This document shows positions 19,806 through 29,283 of a stretch of DNA of 64,000 nucleotides, one piece after another. The position numbers and the translations under genes are program-made. The first letter of the stretch is position 1; each line of letters starts with the position of its first letter. Under the pieces are notes generated by a model that was given only the letters and a program-made list of their open reading frames with translations, made no database searches and had not been told where the DNA came from. The DNA comes from Salegentibacter salegens (GTDB lineage Bacteria; Bacteroidota; Bacteroidia; Flavobacteriales; Flavobacteriaceae), in contig NZ_LT670848.1 in assembly GCF_900142975.1 (NCBI RefSeq), forward strand, positions 3,906,001-3,970,000, written 5' to 3'.

Positions 19806-20945
19806 TTACTCTTCCCCTTGAGGGATAAAGATATATCGACCATCCAGAGTGTTAAACCACACATTGTAAGTTCCTGCGCTCACCGGAATATTTGGTCCAG
19901 CTACTGTAGTTTCCCCGCTTACCGGAGTTGCTCCACCCCAATCAAGGTCCCAGGCATCATCTGCTCTAAACTTAGCTTCACCATCAGTTAATTCAATTCC
20001 TTCGATATACCAGATATGCGGGTTGAATTCAGACTGAGTCATATCAGTATCATCATCCCATGCACCAGGAGTAGCATCGCCAATTATCCCAATGTTTGTT
20101 TGAACTTCGGCTTCGGTTTCATCTATTTCTTCCCAGGTATATGTCATTTCATCAACATTCACCATTAAAGAATAGTAAGCATCGTTTTCTACCGGGAACG
20201 CATCAGGATCATCACCTAAGAGATCACTATTAGTAAGTTCACCATTAGAAATTCCCCATTGTGGTTGCCACTCGGTAGTTTCTAAAAATTTGAAACCTTC
20301 AATATCTGCTCCTCCGGCAAATCTTCCTTCAAAGTAGTAGATAGCTTCGTTTTCACCATCTCTAAATAAAGGAGTATTATTATTGGCTGGATCCCATCCG
20401 GCTTCAGTAGCATCTCCTACAAGGTACAGCTGCATTTTAGGTGCTTCACCCTCTTCTTCAGCTTCTGGTAACTCTACATTAAGGCCAATAGTTTCAGAAA
20501 ATTCTTCTAAAGCGTTTCCTTCACCGTCACCTGCAAAAGCACGAACTTTAAAGTAAATAGTGCCTGCATTGGGCATTTCGGTTTCAGGATCGTTATCAAG
20601 ATCTGCATCTTCAGCAAGTTCTCGCATTTGGCCAATGGTTACACCAAGGTTATTGCTATCTGTGCTTCCTATTAACATAAGGTCTCCAAAAGTTTCATCT
20701 GCTGATCCCTGAAGCTCATAAGTAATAGTGGTAGGGGCATCAAAATCTACTTCATTCCAAACAAATCTTTCGGCAAGATTATCTGGGTTTCCGGCCGGTA
20801 ACACATAGGTGCTTTGAAATGAATTGCTAAACTGAATTCCTTCCGGGTCTGGTTGTGCAACGAAAACAATATCGTCGTCTTGTGTACACGCGTTAAAACT
20901 TAGTAGCGCGACAAATGCTAATAATAAAATTGAAAATTTCTTCAT
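19806..20945 (-). CDS. susE: SusE-like starch-binding outer-membrane lipoprotein
   Basis: The 379-residue protein has lipobox FNAC (C20). The N-terminal domain (about 25-170) matches the SusE/SusF immunoglobulin-like domain, with QSTYVLPAGNP and FVWNEVDFD. Two starch-binding modules follow, near 175-275 (LYLVGDATEAGWDP) and 285-375 (IGIIGDATPGAWDDD). Both keep aromatic residues suited to stacking on glucan rings. It should hold starch at the surface and has no catalytic motif. It starts 18 bp after susD in the same operon. Confidence 0.88.
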   Translation of the reverse strand: MKKFSILLLAFVALLSFNACTQDDDIVFVAQPDPEGIQFSNSFQSTYVLPAGNPDNLAERFVWNEVDFDAPTTITYELQGSADETFGDLMLIGSTDSNNLGVTIGQMRELAEDADLDNDPETEMPNAGTIYFKVRAFAGDGEGNALEEFSETIGLNVELPEAEEEGEAPKMQLYLVGDATEAGWDPANNNTPLFRDGENEAIYYFEGRFAGGADIEGFKFLETTEWQPQWGISNGELTNSDLLGDDPDAFPVENDAYYSLMVNVDEMTYTWEEIDETEAEVQTNIGIIGDATPGAWDDDTDMTQSEFNPHIWYIEGIELTDGEAKFRADDAWDLDWGGATPVSGETTVAGPNIPVSAGTYNVWFNTLDGRYIFIPQGEE

Positions 20946-20963
20946 TTTAATTCTTTTATAAAA

Positions 20964-22550
20964 TTAATATCCTGGATTTTGTTCTAAGTTGGTGTTCACT
21001 CCTAAATCTGAAGCCGGTATAGGCATTAGATCTCTATAACTCTGTGTAGTTGCTCCCTGCGGAACATCTCCTTTCCAGGGCCAAACTCCGTTTTCAGTAA
21101 ACTGGTTAAACCTTATAAGATCTGTTCTTCTATGAGCTTCCCAGTATAATTCGCGGGAGCGCTCATCTAATATAAAATCTAAGTTTAAATCTGATCCTCC
21201 AATTTGACCAGCACCAACGCGTTCTCTTAATTCATTAACGTAACCTAGCGCAGCCGATTGGCTACCGCCGCCACCTCTTAGGTGTGCTTCAGCATACATT
21301 AAGTAAGCATCTGCAAGTCTAAACATTGGGAAATCGGTATCTGGAAATTCTCCGGTATCATCAGATCCCTGTTCACCATCTACGGTAACATTTTTGAATT
21401 TAGTAATCGCAAAACCGTCGTTAAAACTAGAAATTTCGTCTATCTCTTTTGTTTGTCCTTCAGTAAAGAATAAGGCTCTGTTGTCTTCAGAATCTGCTCC
21501 ATTAGGAAATTTATCTACTAGCGCAGAAGTAGTTCTAAGACCGGCCCAGCCACTACTTACCCCAAAAGCTTCAGGATCCATATCGCCACCTACAGCAGCG
21601 TGAATAATAAATGCCATTCCGCCGTAAGACTGAGTTTGCTGCCCATCAAAAGTGATAGGGAAGATAACTTCAGATTGTGCTCCGTTAGTATTGTTATCTG
21701 CCAAGAATAAATTCTGATAATTATCTGCTAAACTGTAGTTCGCGTTAATTACTCTTTCAGAATAATCTAATGCTTCAGCATACTGGCCTTCACCGGTATA
21801 AACTTCAGCATTTAAATAAAGTTTAGAAAGAAGCATCCAAACTGCAGCCTGATCGGCACGACCGTATTCATTAGAATTTGCGCTTACAATTTCACTTTCT
21901 ATAGCCAAAAGTTCACTTTCTACAAAATCGTATAGTGCTGGTCTTTGAATTTGCTGCGGAAGAAAAGCTCCAACAGGATCTTCTTCTGTTACAAATGGCA
22001 CATTACCAAATAGATCTAAAGCGTGATAATAGTGTAGTGCTCTTAGAAATCTAGCCTCTGCACGGAACATTGCTATATTCTCTCTTTCTTCAGCGGCAAT
22101 GCCTCTAGATTCTAAAAGTTCTGGGGTGCTCTGTCTTAGAAATTCATTAGTAAGAGCCACCTGGTACATAATCCTTGAGTACATAGTTCTGATAAACTCG
22201 TTTCCTGCAGTCCAGTTTTGGGCGTGCAAATCTTGAATTGTACCATCGTTCCATCCAATTACAGCTTCATCTGTAGTAAGTTCCTGCATAGACCAGTATA
22301 ATCTTAAATACTGGGAGAAACCTTCGTCAAGACCTATAAGGTCTGGATCTCCGGCTGGACCTTCCTGGCCACTAACCGCAAGACCGGCATAAAGTTTAGC
22401 CAAAAACTGTTTGTAAGATGCTGGATCTTCAAAAGTAGTTTCGGCCGTGAGCCTGTTATCTTCAGGCTGCAAATCTAAATCGTCTTCACAAGACCAGAAG
22501 AAACCGGCACTTATAAATAAGATTAAGAATGGTTTTAGTGTTTTTAACAT
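20964..22550 (-). CDS. susD: SusD/RagB-family glycan-binding outer-membrane lipoprotein
   Basis: The 528-residue protein has lipobox FFWSC (C20) and the SusD fold of TPR-like helices. RAEARFLRALHYYHALDLFG is the conserved early helix pair. LRLADAYLMYAEAHLRGG and EAHRRTDLIRFNQFT mark the C-terminal part. It forms the lid of the SusC transporter and captures maltooligosaccharides. It lies 24 bp after susC. Confidence 0.93.
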   Translation of the reverse strand: MLKTLKPFLILFISAGFFWSCEDDLDLQPEDNRLTAETTFEDPASYKQFLAKLYAGLAVSGQEGPAGDPDLIGLDEGFSQYLRLYWSMQELTTDEAVIGWNDGTIQDLHAQNWTAGNEFIRTMYSRIMYQVALTNEFLRQSTPELLESRGIAAEERENIAMFRAEARFLRALHYYHALDLFGNVPFVTEEDPVGAFLPQQIQRPALYDFVESELLAIESEIVSANSNEYGRADQAAVWMLLSKLYLNAEVYTGEGQYAEALDYSERVINANYSLADNYQNLFLADNNTNGAQSEVIFPITFDGQQTQSYGGMAFIIHAAVGGDMDPEAFGVSSGWAGLRTTSALVDKFPNGADSEDNRALFFTEGQTKEIDEISSFNDGFAITKFKNVTVDGEQGSDDTGEFPDTDFPMFRLADAYLMYAEAHLRGGGGSQSAALGYVNELRERVGAGQIGGSDLNLDFILDERSRELYWEAHRRTDLIRFNQFTENGVWPWKGDVPQGATTQSYRDLMPIPASDLGVNTNLEQNPGY

Positions 22551-22574
22551 AACTAATTTATTATATATTTTTTC

Positions 22575-25493
22575 TTAAAATGAAAGATTTAAACCAAGTA
22601 CAATTGTTGTAGATCTTGGATAAAAATTGTTGTCTATACCGTTTGCAATTTCTGGATCTAAACCTTCATAATCGGTTATAGTCCATACATTGGTTGCGGT
22701 TAGTGAAGTTCTAATATCAAGCTCTTCTCCCGGGAATAAATATCCCACAGAAATGTTATCTAATTTCACAAAATCAGCCTTCTGAATATAATAGTCTGAG
22801 AAGAACTGGTTATTATTGAAATTACTTTCTAAAACATAGCTGTTAAAGTTAGAATAGTAAGGCTGTGGGGTAACTGTACCGGCACCAACAAACCCATTAC
22901 TAGACTGGGTATTGTTATACATGTAATTTCCGAAGTTACCTCTAAAGGTAAAGCTGAAATCAAGGTTTTTATACCTCATAGTATTAGTTAATCCCATAAA
23001 GTAATCTGGCGTAGCTTTTTTATAAGCAACCCTATCTTCTTCTGTAATTTCATTATCCCCGTTCACATCTACATAAGCACCTTCTATGGGTTGCCCATCT
23101 TCATTGTAAACCTGGCGGAAAACGTTGAAGGTTGTAGGATCGTAACCTTCTTTCCATAGTTGAATGTTGTTACCAACACCCCCGCTAATTTCTCCTTGCG
23201 GAATTTGAAAATTTGGATTGTCACCTAAGGTTAGGTTCGTAATTTCTAAATCCTGAAAAGTTAAATTGTAATTTACATCCCAGTTAAAATCTTCCTGCTG
23301 AATAATAGCACCATTAATTCCAAATTCAAGTCCTTTACTTACCGTGCTACCTACGTTGGTTACTAAAAGGTCAGTAAGGTTAGCTCCTGCCGGTACTGGT
23401 ACCGTTGCTAAAAGATCTTCTGTTTCCCGGTAATAAGCTTCTACCGTACCAGAGATTCTGTTATTAAAAAAACCGTAATCTATACCAACATTATATGTTT
23501 GTAATTCTTCCCATTTCAGGTCAGAATCATAAGCTTCAGGACGTAGAGTATTGTAGAATTGATTACCAAACTGGTAACGCGCGCCACCAACACTTGGATT
23601 ATAAGTTCCGAAGTAGCCATAATTTGGTCCAATTTCCTGGTTACCGGTTACCCCGTATCCTGCACGAAGTTTTAATTGGTTCAATACATTAGAATCGGCA
23701 AGGAAGTTTTCATTATGTAATTTCCAACCTACAGATAATGCAGGGAAAATACTCCATTTATTGTCTTCTCCAAATCTTGAAGAACCATCTCTACGTACAC
23801 TACCTGAAATCAGGTATTTATCGGCAATATCAAAACTGGCACGACCAAAATAAGATTCTAGTGCATTACGATCGGTATCTCGTGGGGACTCAAGAATATT
23901 ATTAGAAACTGTCTCAGTTGTTTTACTGGTGATAAAAAATTCCTGGTAAGAGTGTCCTGCAGTTAAATCAATTTCAGTATCCAGAAAATCTATATCATTT
24001 TTATAATTGAAATAGAAATCGAGTAGGGTATTTCTGTTGAAACCACCATAATCCTCAAAATAAGGAATATCCTGGTTGTTCGCAGCAGAAGTTAATGGTC
24101 TTCTATTGTAACCGTCGTTTTCTGAATAATCAAAACCGGCATTTACATTAAATTTCAATTCCGGAAGAAAATGAAATTTATATTCTGCATTCAGGTTAGT
24201 AATGTTTCTTTTGGTAACCCCACGCCCGTCTAATTGCTCTAAAAGTGCTAAAGGGTTTCGTGTGGCCTGAATTTGCTGTTGTTGAGGGGAAAGGCTGTGT
24301 TCAAAATAGCCATCAAAGTAGCTTCCTTCCTCATAAACCGGTTTTGTAGGATCAAAACCTACAGCTGCGCCAATAGCACCCTGATCTGCAAAACGGTTTT
24401 CATCTACAATTCCTTTAGAAGTTAAAGATAATTTTAGGTGATTATCAAACAAATCCTGGTTAAGTGCAATATTAAGTGCATTTCTTTCATAAACATCGGT
24501 TTTTAAAACCCCTGTTTGTGAAGTATGGTTGTAATTTACACGGTAAGAGAAATTCTCGAAACCTTGAGTTGCCGTAAAGTTATGAATTGCTCCTACAGCA
24601 GTTTGGTAAATTTGATCCTGCCAGTCGGTGTTAGCATCTCCTAATAAAGAAGGGTCTGTTCCCGGAGTTTCGTTTATTAAGGTACGAAATTGATCGGCAT
24701 CCAATACATCTACTTTATCTATAATTCTCCCGGCTGATACTTTAAGATCGTAACTTAAAGCAAACGGAGAATCTTTTTTACCAGTTTTGGTAGTAATTAA
24801 AATCACACCGTTAGAAGCCCTGGAACCATAAATCGAAGTTGCAGCAGCATCTTTTAGTATTATAAAATCCTCAATTTCGTTTGGGTTAATAGAGTTTAAT
24901 TGGTTTCTAACCCCTTGAACTCCACGTTGGTCTAAGGGCACACCGTCTACAACAATTAGTGGAGAGTTGTTACCTGATAGGGAAGAACCACCACGAATTC
25001 TAATTTCAGAGCCGCCACCGGGTTCTCCGCTTCCGGGAGTAATTCTAACTCCGGCCGATTTACCTGCAATTAACTGTTCTGGCGAAACAACAGCTCCCTG
25101 GTTAAAACTTTCCGAAGAAATCTTTTCTACAGATCCTGTTGCATCCTGCTCTGAAGTACTACCATAACCAATTAAAACTACCTCTTCTAAAGTAGCCTGA
25201 TCTTCGTCTAACTGAACATCTAAAGTTTCCTGCCCTTCAAAAGGAATTTCCTGACTGGCAAAACCCAGAAAAGAAAAGACAAGAATATCGTCTTCACTAA
25301 CGTTTTGAATGGTATAATTACCATCAAAATCTGTGACTGCACCATTAGTTGTTCCTTTCACAATAACGTTTGCACCGGGAATTGGAAGGCCGGTTGCGCT
25401 CTCGCTAACAACCCCGCTCACAGTCTCCTGCGCAAAAAAGCTCATTGGCAGCATTAAGAGCAACATCAACGTGCTTTTAAATAGTGTTTTCAT
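22575..25493 (-). CDS. susC: SusC/RagA-family TonB-dependent outer-membrane transporter
   Basis: The 972-residue protein has a signal peptide (residues 1-21, ending FFAQ). A carboxypeptidase-regulatory-like domain (about 22-105) is followed by a plug domain with the SusC signature (IRIRGGSSLSGNNSPLIVVD and KDAAATSIYGSRASNGVILI). A 22-strand barrel ends at LGLNLSF. It imports the glucan fragments held by SusD and is powered by TonB. It is the first gene of the minus-strand operon and is transcribed divergently from the LacI gene. A palindrome at 25606 lies in the shared control region. Confidence 0.94.
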   Translation of the reverse strand: MKTLFKSTLMLLLMLPMSFFAQETVSGVVSESATGLPIPGANVIVKGTTNGAVTDFDGNYTIQNVSEDDILVFSFLGFASQEIPFEGQETLDVQLDEDQATLEEVVLIGYGSTSEQDATGSVEKISSESFNQGAVVSPEQLIAGKSAGVRITPGSGEPGGGSEIRIRGGSSLSGNNSPLIVVDGVPLDQRGVQGVRNQLNSINPNEIEDFIILKDAAATSIYGSRASNGVILITTKTGKKDSPFALSYDLKVSAGRIIDKVDVLDADQFRTLINETPGTDPSLLGDANTDWQDQIYQTAVGAIHNFTATQGFENFSYRVNYNHTSQTGVLKTDVYERNALNIALNQDLFDNHLKLSLTSKGIVDENRFADQGAIGAAVGFDPTKPVYEEGSYFDGYFEHSLSPQQQQIQATRNPLALLEQLDGRGVTKRNITNLNAEYKFHFLPELKFNVNAGFDYSENDGYNRRPLTSAANNQDIPYFEDYGGFNRNTLLDFYFNYKNDIDFLDTEIDLTAGHSYQEFFITSKTTETVSNNILESPRDTDRNALESYFGRASFDIADKYLISGSVRRDGSSRFGEDNKWSIFPALSVGWKLHNENFLADSNVLNQLKLRAGYGVTGNQEIGPNYGYFGTYNPSVGGARYQFGNQFYNTLRPEAYDSDLKWEELQTYNVGIDYGFFNNRISGTVEAYYRETEDLLATVPVPAGANLTDLLVTNVGSTVSKGLEFGINGAIIQQEDFNWDVNYNLTFQDLEITNLTLGDNPNFQIPQGEISGGVGNNIQLWKEGYDPTTFNVFRQVYNEDGQPIEGAYVDVNGDNEITEEDRVAYKKATPDYFMGLTNTMRYKNLDFSFTFRGNFGNYMYNNTQSSNGFVGAGTVTPQPYYSNFNSYVLESNFNNNQFFSDYYIQKADFVKLDNISVGYLFPGEELDIRTSLTATNVWTITDYEGLDPEIANGIDNNFYPRSTTIVLGLNLSF

Positions 25494-25526
25494 AAATTAT
25501 TTTATTGATTTTTACTAAAAATTATG

Positions 25527-25544
25527 CTTATATTTTTACTTCCT
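25527..25544. promoter_or_regulatory. 18-nt motif shared by the susC and MFS-transporter upstream regions
   Basis: CTTATATTTTTACTTCCT occurs here, 34 bp upstream of the susC start, and again exactly at 26804-26821 before the MFS gene. The orientation relative to the gene is opposite in the two places. It could be a control site or chance in AT-rich DNA. Confidence 0.35.
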
Positions 25545-25605
25545 GAGGTTAAAAGTATGTAAACAGAATGTAAAGAAATAGGCATTCCCTTTCCAGTATT
25601 TTGCG

Positions 25606-25615
25606 CAAACGTTTG
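25606..25615. promoter_or_regulatory. Putative LacI-family operator between susC and lacI
   Basis: The perfect palindrome CAAACGTTTG has the central CG typical of LacI-family operators. It lies 113 bp from the susC start and 104 bp from the regulator start. Related palindromes precede the MFS gene (26858) and pfkA (35264). Confidence 0.55.
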
Positions 25616-25718
25616 AGTGTTGAAAACTTTTAAATTTTACGGGTATAGCGTAATTTTTATGGTATTTTTACGACATCTTAAAAATAATCCCTGAGTTATT
25701 TCTAAATAATAGATTTTT

Positions 25719-26741
25719 ATGAAACCAAAGTTGACTTTAAAACAGATTGCAAGAGAGTTGGACGTGTCAATTTCTACTGTTTCAAAAGCCCTAAGAGACA
25801 GTTCTGAAATTGGGGAAGAAACCCGTAAGAAAATCAAGGCTTTTGCCAAATTATATAACTACAGGCCAAATAATATTGCCCTCAGTCTTAAAAATCGAAA
25901 AACAAAAACTATTGGGATTATTATTCCAGAGATTGTACATTATTTCTTTACTACCGTGATTAGTGGTGTAGAGCAGGTTGCTAACGAAATGGGATATAAT
26001 GTAATTGTTTGTCTTTCTAACAATTCTTTTGATAAAGAAGTGCTAAACCTGGAAATGCTGGCCAATGGCAGTACCGATGGTTTTATTCTCTCTATGGCAA
26101 AAGAAACTATGCAAAAAGAGGATTATCACCACCTTACCGAAGTAACTAACCAGGGAATGCCAGTGGTTTTATTTGATAGAGTCGTAGACGAAATTCATTG
26201 CGATAAAGTAATTATTGACGATGTAATTGGCGCAAAAAAGGCAGTACAGTATTTATTAGATAAAGGAGCAAAGAAAATCGGACTAGTTTCTACGGTAGAT
26301 TATGTGAGTGTAGGTAAATTAAGGACTCGTGGTTATCTTGAAGTTTTAAGAGATAATAATGTAGAAATTGATGAAAATCTTATCCTTAAAATAGAAGATA
26401 TGGATAATAGTGAAGCCGAAATAAAGGATTTCATTAATAAAAATGAAGTAGACGCGGTATTTGCTGTAAATGAACACTTCGCTATTCACGCTATAAAAGC
26501 TATACAGGAAAAAGGTTTAAAAGTTCCAGAAGATGTCTCTGTAATTGGTTTTACCGATGGAGAACTTTCAAAGAGGTTTATTCCAAGTCTTACTACGGTA
26601 AGTCAGCACGGCGAGCGAATGGGAGCTGAAGCTGCAAGGCTTTTAATAGATAAACTGGAAAGAAAACCAGAGGAAGAAGAATCTTACAGAACAGTGATCG
26701 TAGAAACCAGTTTAATAGAAAGAAATTCTACCAAATCGTAA
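25719..26741 (+). CDS. LacI-family transcriptional regulator of the alpha-glucan locus
   Basis: The protein has 340 residues. An N-terminal helix-turn-helix (about 5-50: LTLKQIARELDVSISTVSKA) and hinge helix (YRPNNIALSLKNRKTKTIG) precede a periplasmic-binding-like sugar domain with IGIIIPEIVHYFF and VDAVFAVNEHFAIHAIKAI. It is transcribed divergently from susCDE and followed by the MFS gene. It is therefore the likely maltose or maltooligosaccharide sensor of this locus. MalR is a fair guess for the name, but I do not assign it. Confidence 0.92.
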   Translation: MKPKLTLKQIARELDVSISTVSKALRDSSEIGEETRKKIKAFAKLYNYRPNNIALSLKNRKTKTIGIIIPEIVHYFFTTVISGVEQVANEMGYNVIVCLSNNSFDKEVLNLEMLANGSTDGFILSMAKETMQKEDYHHLTEVTNQGMPVVLFDRVVDEIHCDKVIIDDVIGAKKAVQYLLDKGAKKIGLVSTVDYVSVGKLRTRGYLEVLRDNNVEIDENLILKIEDMDNSEAEIKDFINKNEVDAVFAVNEHFAIHAIKAIQEKGLKVPEDVSVIGFTDGELSKRFIPSLTTVSQHGERMGAEAARLLIDKLERKPEEEESYRTVIVETSLIERNSTKS

Positions 26742-26803
26742 TTTTTGATTCTCATCTTTAAAATTTTATATATATTTACCCCAGCTTAGTTAATTTATCA
26801 GAA

Positions 26804-26821
26804 CTTATATTTTTACTTCCT
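26804..26821. promoter_or_regulatory. Second copy of the 18-nt shared motif
   Basis: CTTATATTTTTACTTCCT is identical to 25527-25544. It lies 55 bp upstream of the MFS start. Confidence 0.35.
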
Positions 26822-26857
26822 ACCTAAAATAAGTTTTGATAAGCCTTACGCTTATCG

Positions 26858-26867
26858 TAAACGTTAA
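26858..26867. promoter_or_regulatory. Putative LacI-family operator before the MFS transporter
   Basis: TAAACGTTAA is a near palindrome on the core AACGTT. It ends 9 bp before the ATG at 26877, so a bound repressor could block early transcription. Confidence 0.4.
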
Positions 26868-26876
26868 TTGTACGAT

Positions 26877-28223
26877 ATGCAAAAACGTAGATTAAGTTTC
26901 TGGGAGATCTGGAACATGAGTTTCGGTTTTCTTGGAATTCAAATGGGGTTCGCACTCCAAAATGCCAACGCAAGTAGAATTTTACAAATTTTTGGTGCCG
27001 ATATTCACGAGCTTTCGTGGTTTTGGTTGGTCGCGCCAGTTACCGGTTTAATCGTTCAGCCAATTATTGGCTACTATAGCGATAGAACCTGGACCGGTCT
27101 TGGCCGTAGGCGTCCATTCTTTCTTACAGGAGCAATTTTAGCAGCAATAGGCTTGATTTTAATGCCTAATGCCGATTGGTTTATAGCAATCCTTCCTTCC
27201 CTTTGGGTGGGTGCGGGGATGCTATTTATAATGGATGCTTCTTTTAATGTCGCGATGGAACCCTTTCGCGCCCTGGTGGCCGATAAACTACCTTCAGATC
27301 AACGAACCCTTGGCTTTAGTGTGCAAACCGTTTTAATAGGAATTGGGGCTGTAATTGGTTCCTGGTTGCCTTATGTACTGGCCAATTGGTTTGATATTAG
27401 TAATAGAACGGTAGTAGGTGAAGTTCCGTTAAACCTCTTGCTTTCTTTTGTAATTGGTGCGGCTATCCTTGTAGGAAGTATTCTGGTAACGGTAATTACT
27501 ACCAAAGAATATTCTCCCGAAGAACTGGAAAAAATGGACGACCACGTTGAAGAACCGGTCGATGAAAAGGAGAAATCCAGTTTAATGGATATCTTCTCAG
27601 ATTTTGCCAAAATGCCCGGGACTATGCGGCAACTTAGCTGGGTCCAATTCTTTTCGTGGTTTGGGCTTTTTGGAATGTGGGTTTTTTCGACTCCCGCAAT
27701 TGCCCATCATATTTATGGATTGCCACTTTCAGATAGTAGCAGCGAAACTTACCAGGATGCCGGCGATTGGGTTGGTGTACTTTTCGGGGTTTATAATGCT
27801 GTTTCAGCGGTTTTTGCATTTTTTCTTCCGGCTATCGCCTTAAAAATTGGAAGGAAAAGTACACATATCGTTTCGTTATTTATTGGCGCCTTAGGAATGC
27901 TTTCCATTTATATAATGCCAAACGAATATTGGCTTTTGCTTTCTATGTTCGGAATTGGAATTGGCTGGGCCAGTATTTTGGCAATGCCTTACGCTATTCT
28001 TGCCGGTTCTATTCCGGCGAAAAAAATGGGGGTTTATATGGGGATTTTTAACTTTTTTATTGTGATCCCCCAAATTGTAAACGCACTGTTGGGCGGATTA
28101 ATGGTAAAATATCTTTACGACGGAAACCCTATTTACGCCTTAGTTACCAGCGGAATCGCCTTCTTAATTGCGGCTATACTAACTTTTAGAATAGACGATG
28201 TAGACGAACCCGTAAAAGCATAG
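26877..28223 (+). CDS. MFS sugar transporter (SLC45 / maltose permease type)
   Basis: The protein has 448 residues and about 12 predicted transmembrane helices. LQNANASRILQIFGA in helix 1-2 and the loop SDRTWTGLGRRRPF match the SLC45-like sucrose/maltose symporters found in Bacteroidetes alpha-glucan loci. I use the ATG at 26877. A TTG nine bases upstream keeps the frame open but adds nothing family-like. It should move maltose from periplasm to cytosol for the phosphorylase encoded downstream. pgmB follows after a 319-bp gap with a nested repeat. Confidence 0.9.
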   Translation: MQKRRLSFWEIWNMSFGFLGIQMGFALQNANASRILQIFGADIHELSWFWLVAPVTGLIVQPIIGYYSDRTWTGLGRRRPFFLTGAILAAIGLILMPNADWFIAILPSLWVGAGMLFIMDASFNVAMEPFRALVADKLPSDQRTLGFSVQTVLIGIGAVIGSWLPYVLANWFDISNRTVVGEVPLNLLLSFVIGAAILVGSILVTVITTKEYSPEELEKMDDHVEEPVDEKEKSSLMDIFSDFAKMPGTMRQLSWVQFFSWFGLFGMWVFSTPAIAHHIYGLPLSDSSSETYQDAGDWVGVLFGVYNAVSAVFAFFLPAIALKIGRKSTHIVSLFIGALGMLSIYIMPNEYWLLLSMFGIGIGWASILAMPYAILAGSIPAKKMGVYMGIFNFFIVIPQIVNALLGGLMVKYLYDGNPIYALVTSGIAFLIAAILTFRIDDVDEPVKA

Positions 28224-28298
28224 AAGGAGAATATCAGTTCGAGTAGATTTAATTAAAACAAAGTGATAATCAAATCGTATCAAAAACTTCTCAATAAA

Positions 28299-28451
28299 GA
28301 GACTGTCTGAAAAGTTTTTAAAACCGTCATCTTGAATTTATTTCAGAGCCTGCTCCGAAATTTATTCGGAGATCTAAAATAATGATAATCAAAACATGTT
28401 AGAAGCTGAAACAAGTTCAGCTTGACGAAACTAGACTTTTCAGACAGCCTC
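28299..28451. repeat. Nested inverted-repeat element, second copy
   Basis: Outer arms GAGACTGTCTGAAAAGT (from 28299) and its near complement ending CAGACAGCCTC (to 28451) enclose a REP-like core (CGTCATCTTGAA to GCTTGACG). The core has an extra small hairpin, CTCCGAAATTTATTCGGAG. The outer arms match those at 19662-19788. The rest of the 319-bp gap between the MFS gene and pgmB shows nothing I can name. Confidence 0.75.
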
Positions 28452-28542
28452 CATTCAAAGTGATGGCATTATAGCATACGTGAACTCGATAATGGAGATG
28501 CTGAAAATATAAAAGGAAAAGAATTAGAGATAATTTAAAACG

Positions 28543-29202
28543 ATGGAAACAAACAAAGGAGTAATATTCGATTTAGACGGCGTAATTGTAGATACCGCAA
28601 AATTTCACTTTTTGGCCTGGAGAAAACTGGCTAACGATTTGGGTTTCGATTTTACCGAAGAGCAAAACGAGCAGCTTAAAGGCGTTAGCAGGGTAGAATC
28701 CCTTAAAAAAATACTGGAGTGGGGAGAATTAGAACTTTCCAAAACAGAGTTTAAACGTCAAATGGCGCTTAAAAACGAAAATTATCTCTCTTATGTTGCT
28801 AAAATGGATGAGGACGAAATTCTTCCCGGAGTTCAAAAAGTGATAGATTATTTAATTGAAAATAATATTCCTTTCGCTTTGGGATCTGCCAGTAAAAACG
28901 CACGTAACATCTTAAAAAAGATCAATTTGCTGGAAAAATTTGACGCCATTGTTGATGGAAATGATGTTAGCAAAGCAAAACCCGATCCTGAGGTATTTCT
29001 TATTGCTGCAGAAAAAATTAACATTAAACCAGAAAACAGTATCGTTTTTGAAGATTCTGTAGCCGGAGTTCAGGCTGCCAACAATGCAAAAATGATAAGC
29101 ATTGGAATAGGGGAACAAAAAACACTGGGCGAAGCCGATTATGTGTTTAATGATTTCACCGAAATAGACATAGATTTTATAAAGAAATTACTCAATAATT
29201 GA
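28543..29202 (+). CDS. pgmB: Beta-phosphoglucomutase
   Basis: This 219-residue HAD-superfamily enzyme converts beta-glucose-1-phosphate to glucose-6-phosphate. FDLDGVIVDTA (residues 9-19) carries the nucleophile Asp and the acid/base Asp. GSASKNA is motif II. KAKPDPEVFL and VFEDSVAGVQAA are motifs III and IV. The cap contains GVSRVESLKKIL, the usual substrate loop of this enzyme. It is paired with the GH65 maltose phosphorylase, whose product it uses. Confidence 0.95.
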   Translation: METNKGVIFDLDGVIVDTAKFHFLAWRKLANDLGFDFTEEQNEQLKGVSRVESLKKILEWGELELSKTEFKRQMALKNENYLSYVAKMDEDEILPGVQKVIDYLIENNIPFALGSASKNARNILKKINLLEKFDAIVDGNDVSKAKPDPEVFLIAAEKINIKPENSIVFEDSVAGVQAANNAKMISIGIGEQKTLGEADYVFNDFTEIDIDFIKKLLNN

Positions 29203-29283
29203 GATAATTTCTTTCAATAATACAACTTAAACCTATGGGCTGGTCCCGGGTTAATCAATTAGAAATTAGACAGAAATAAAGCA

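Noticed and set aside
26868..26876. TTG start for the MFS transporter
   Set aside because: An ATG lies nine bases downstream, and the extra three residues add no family similarity.
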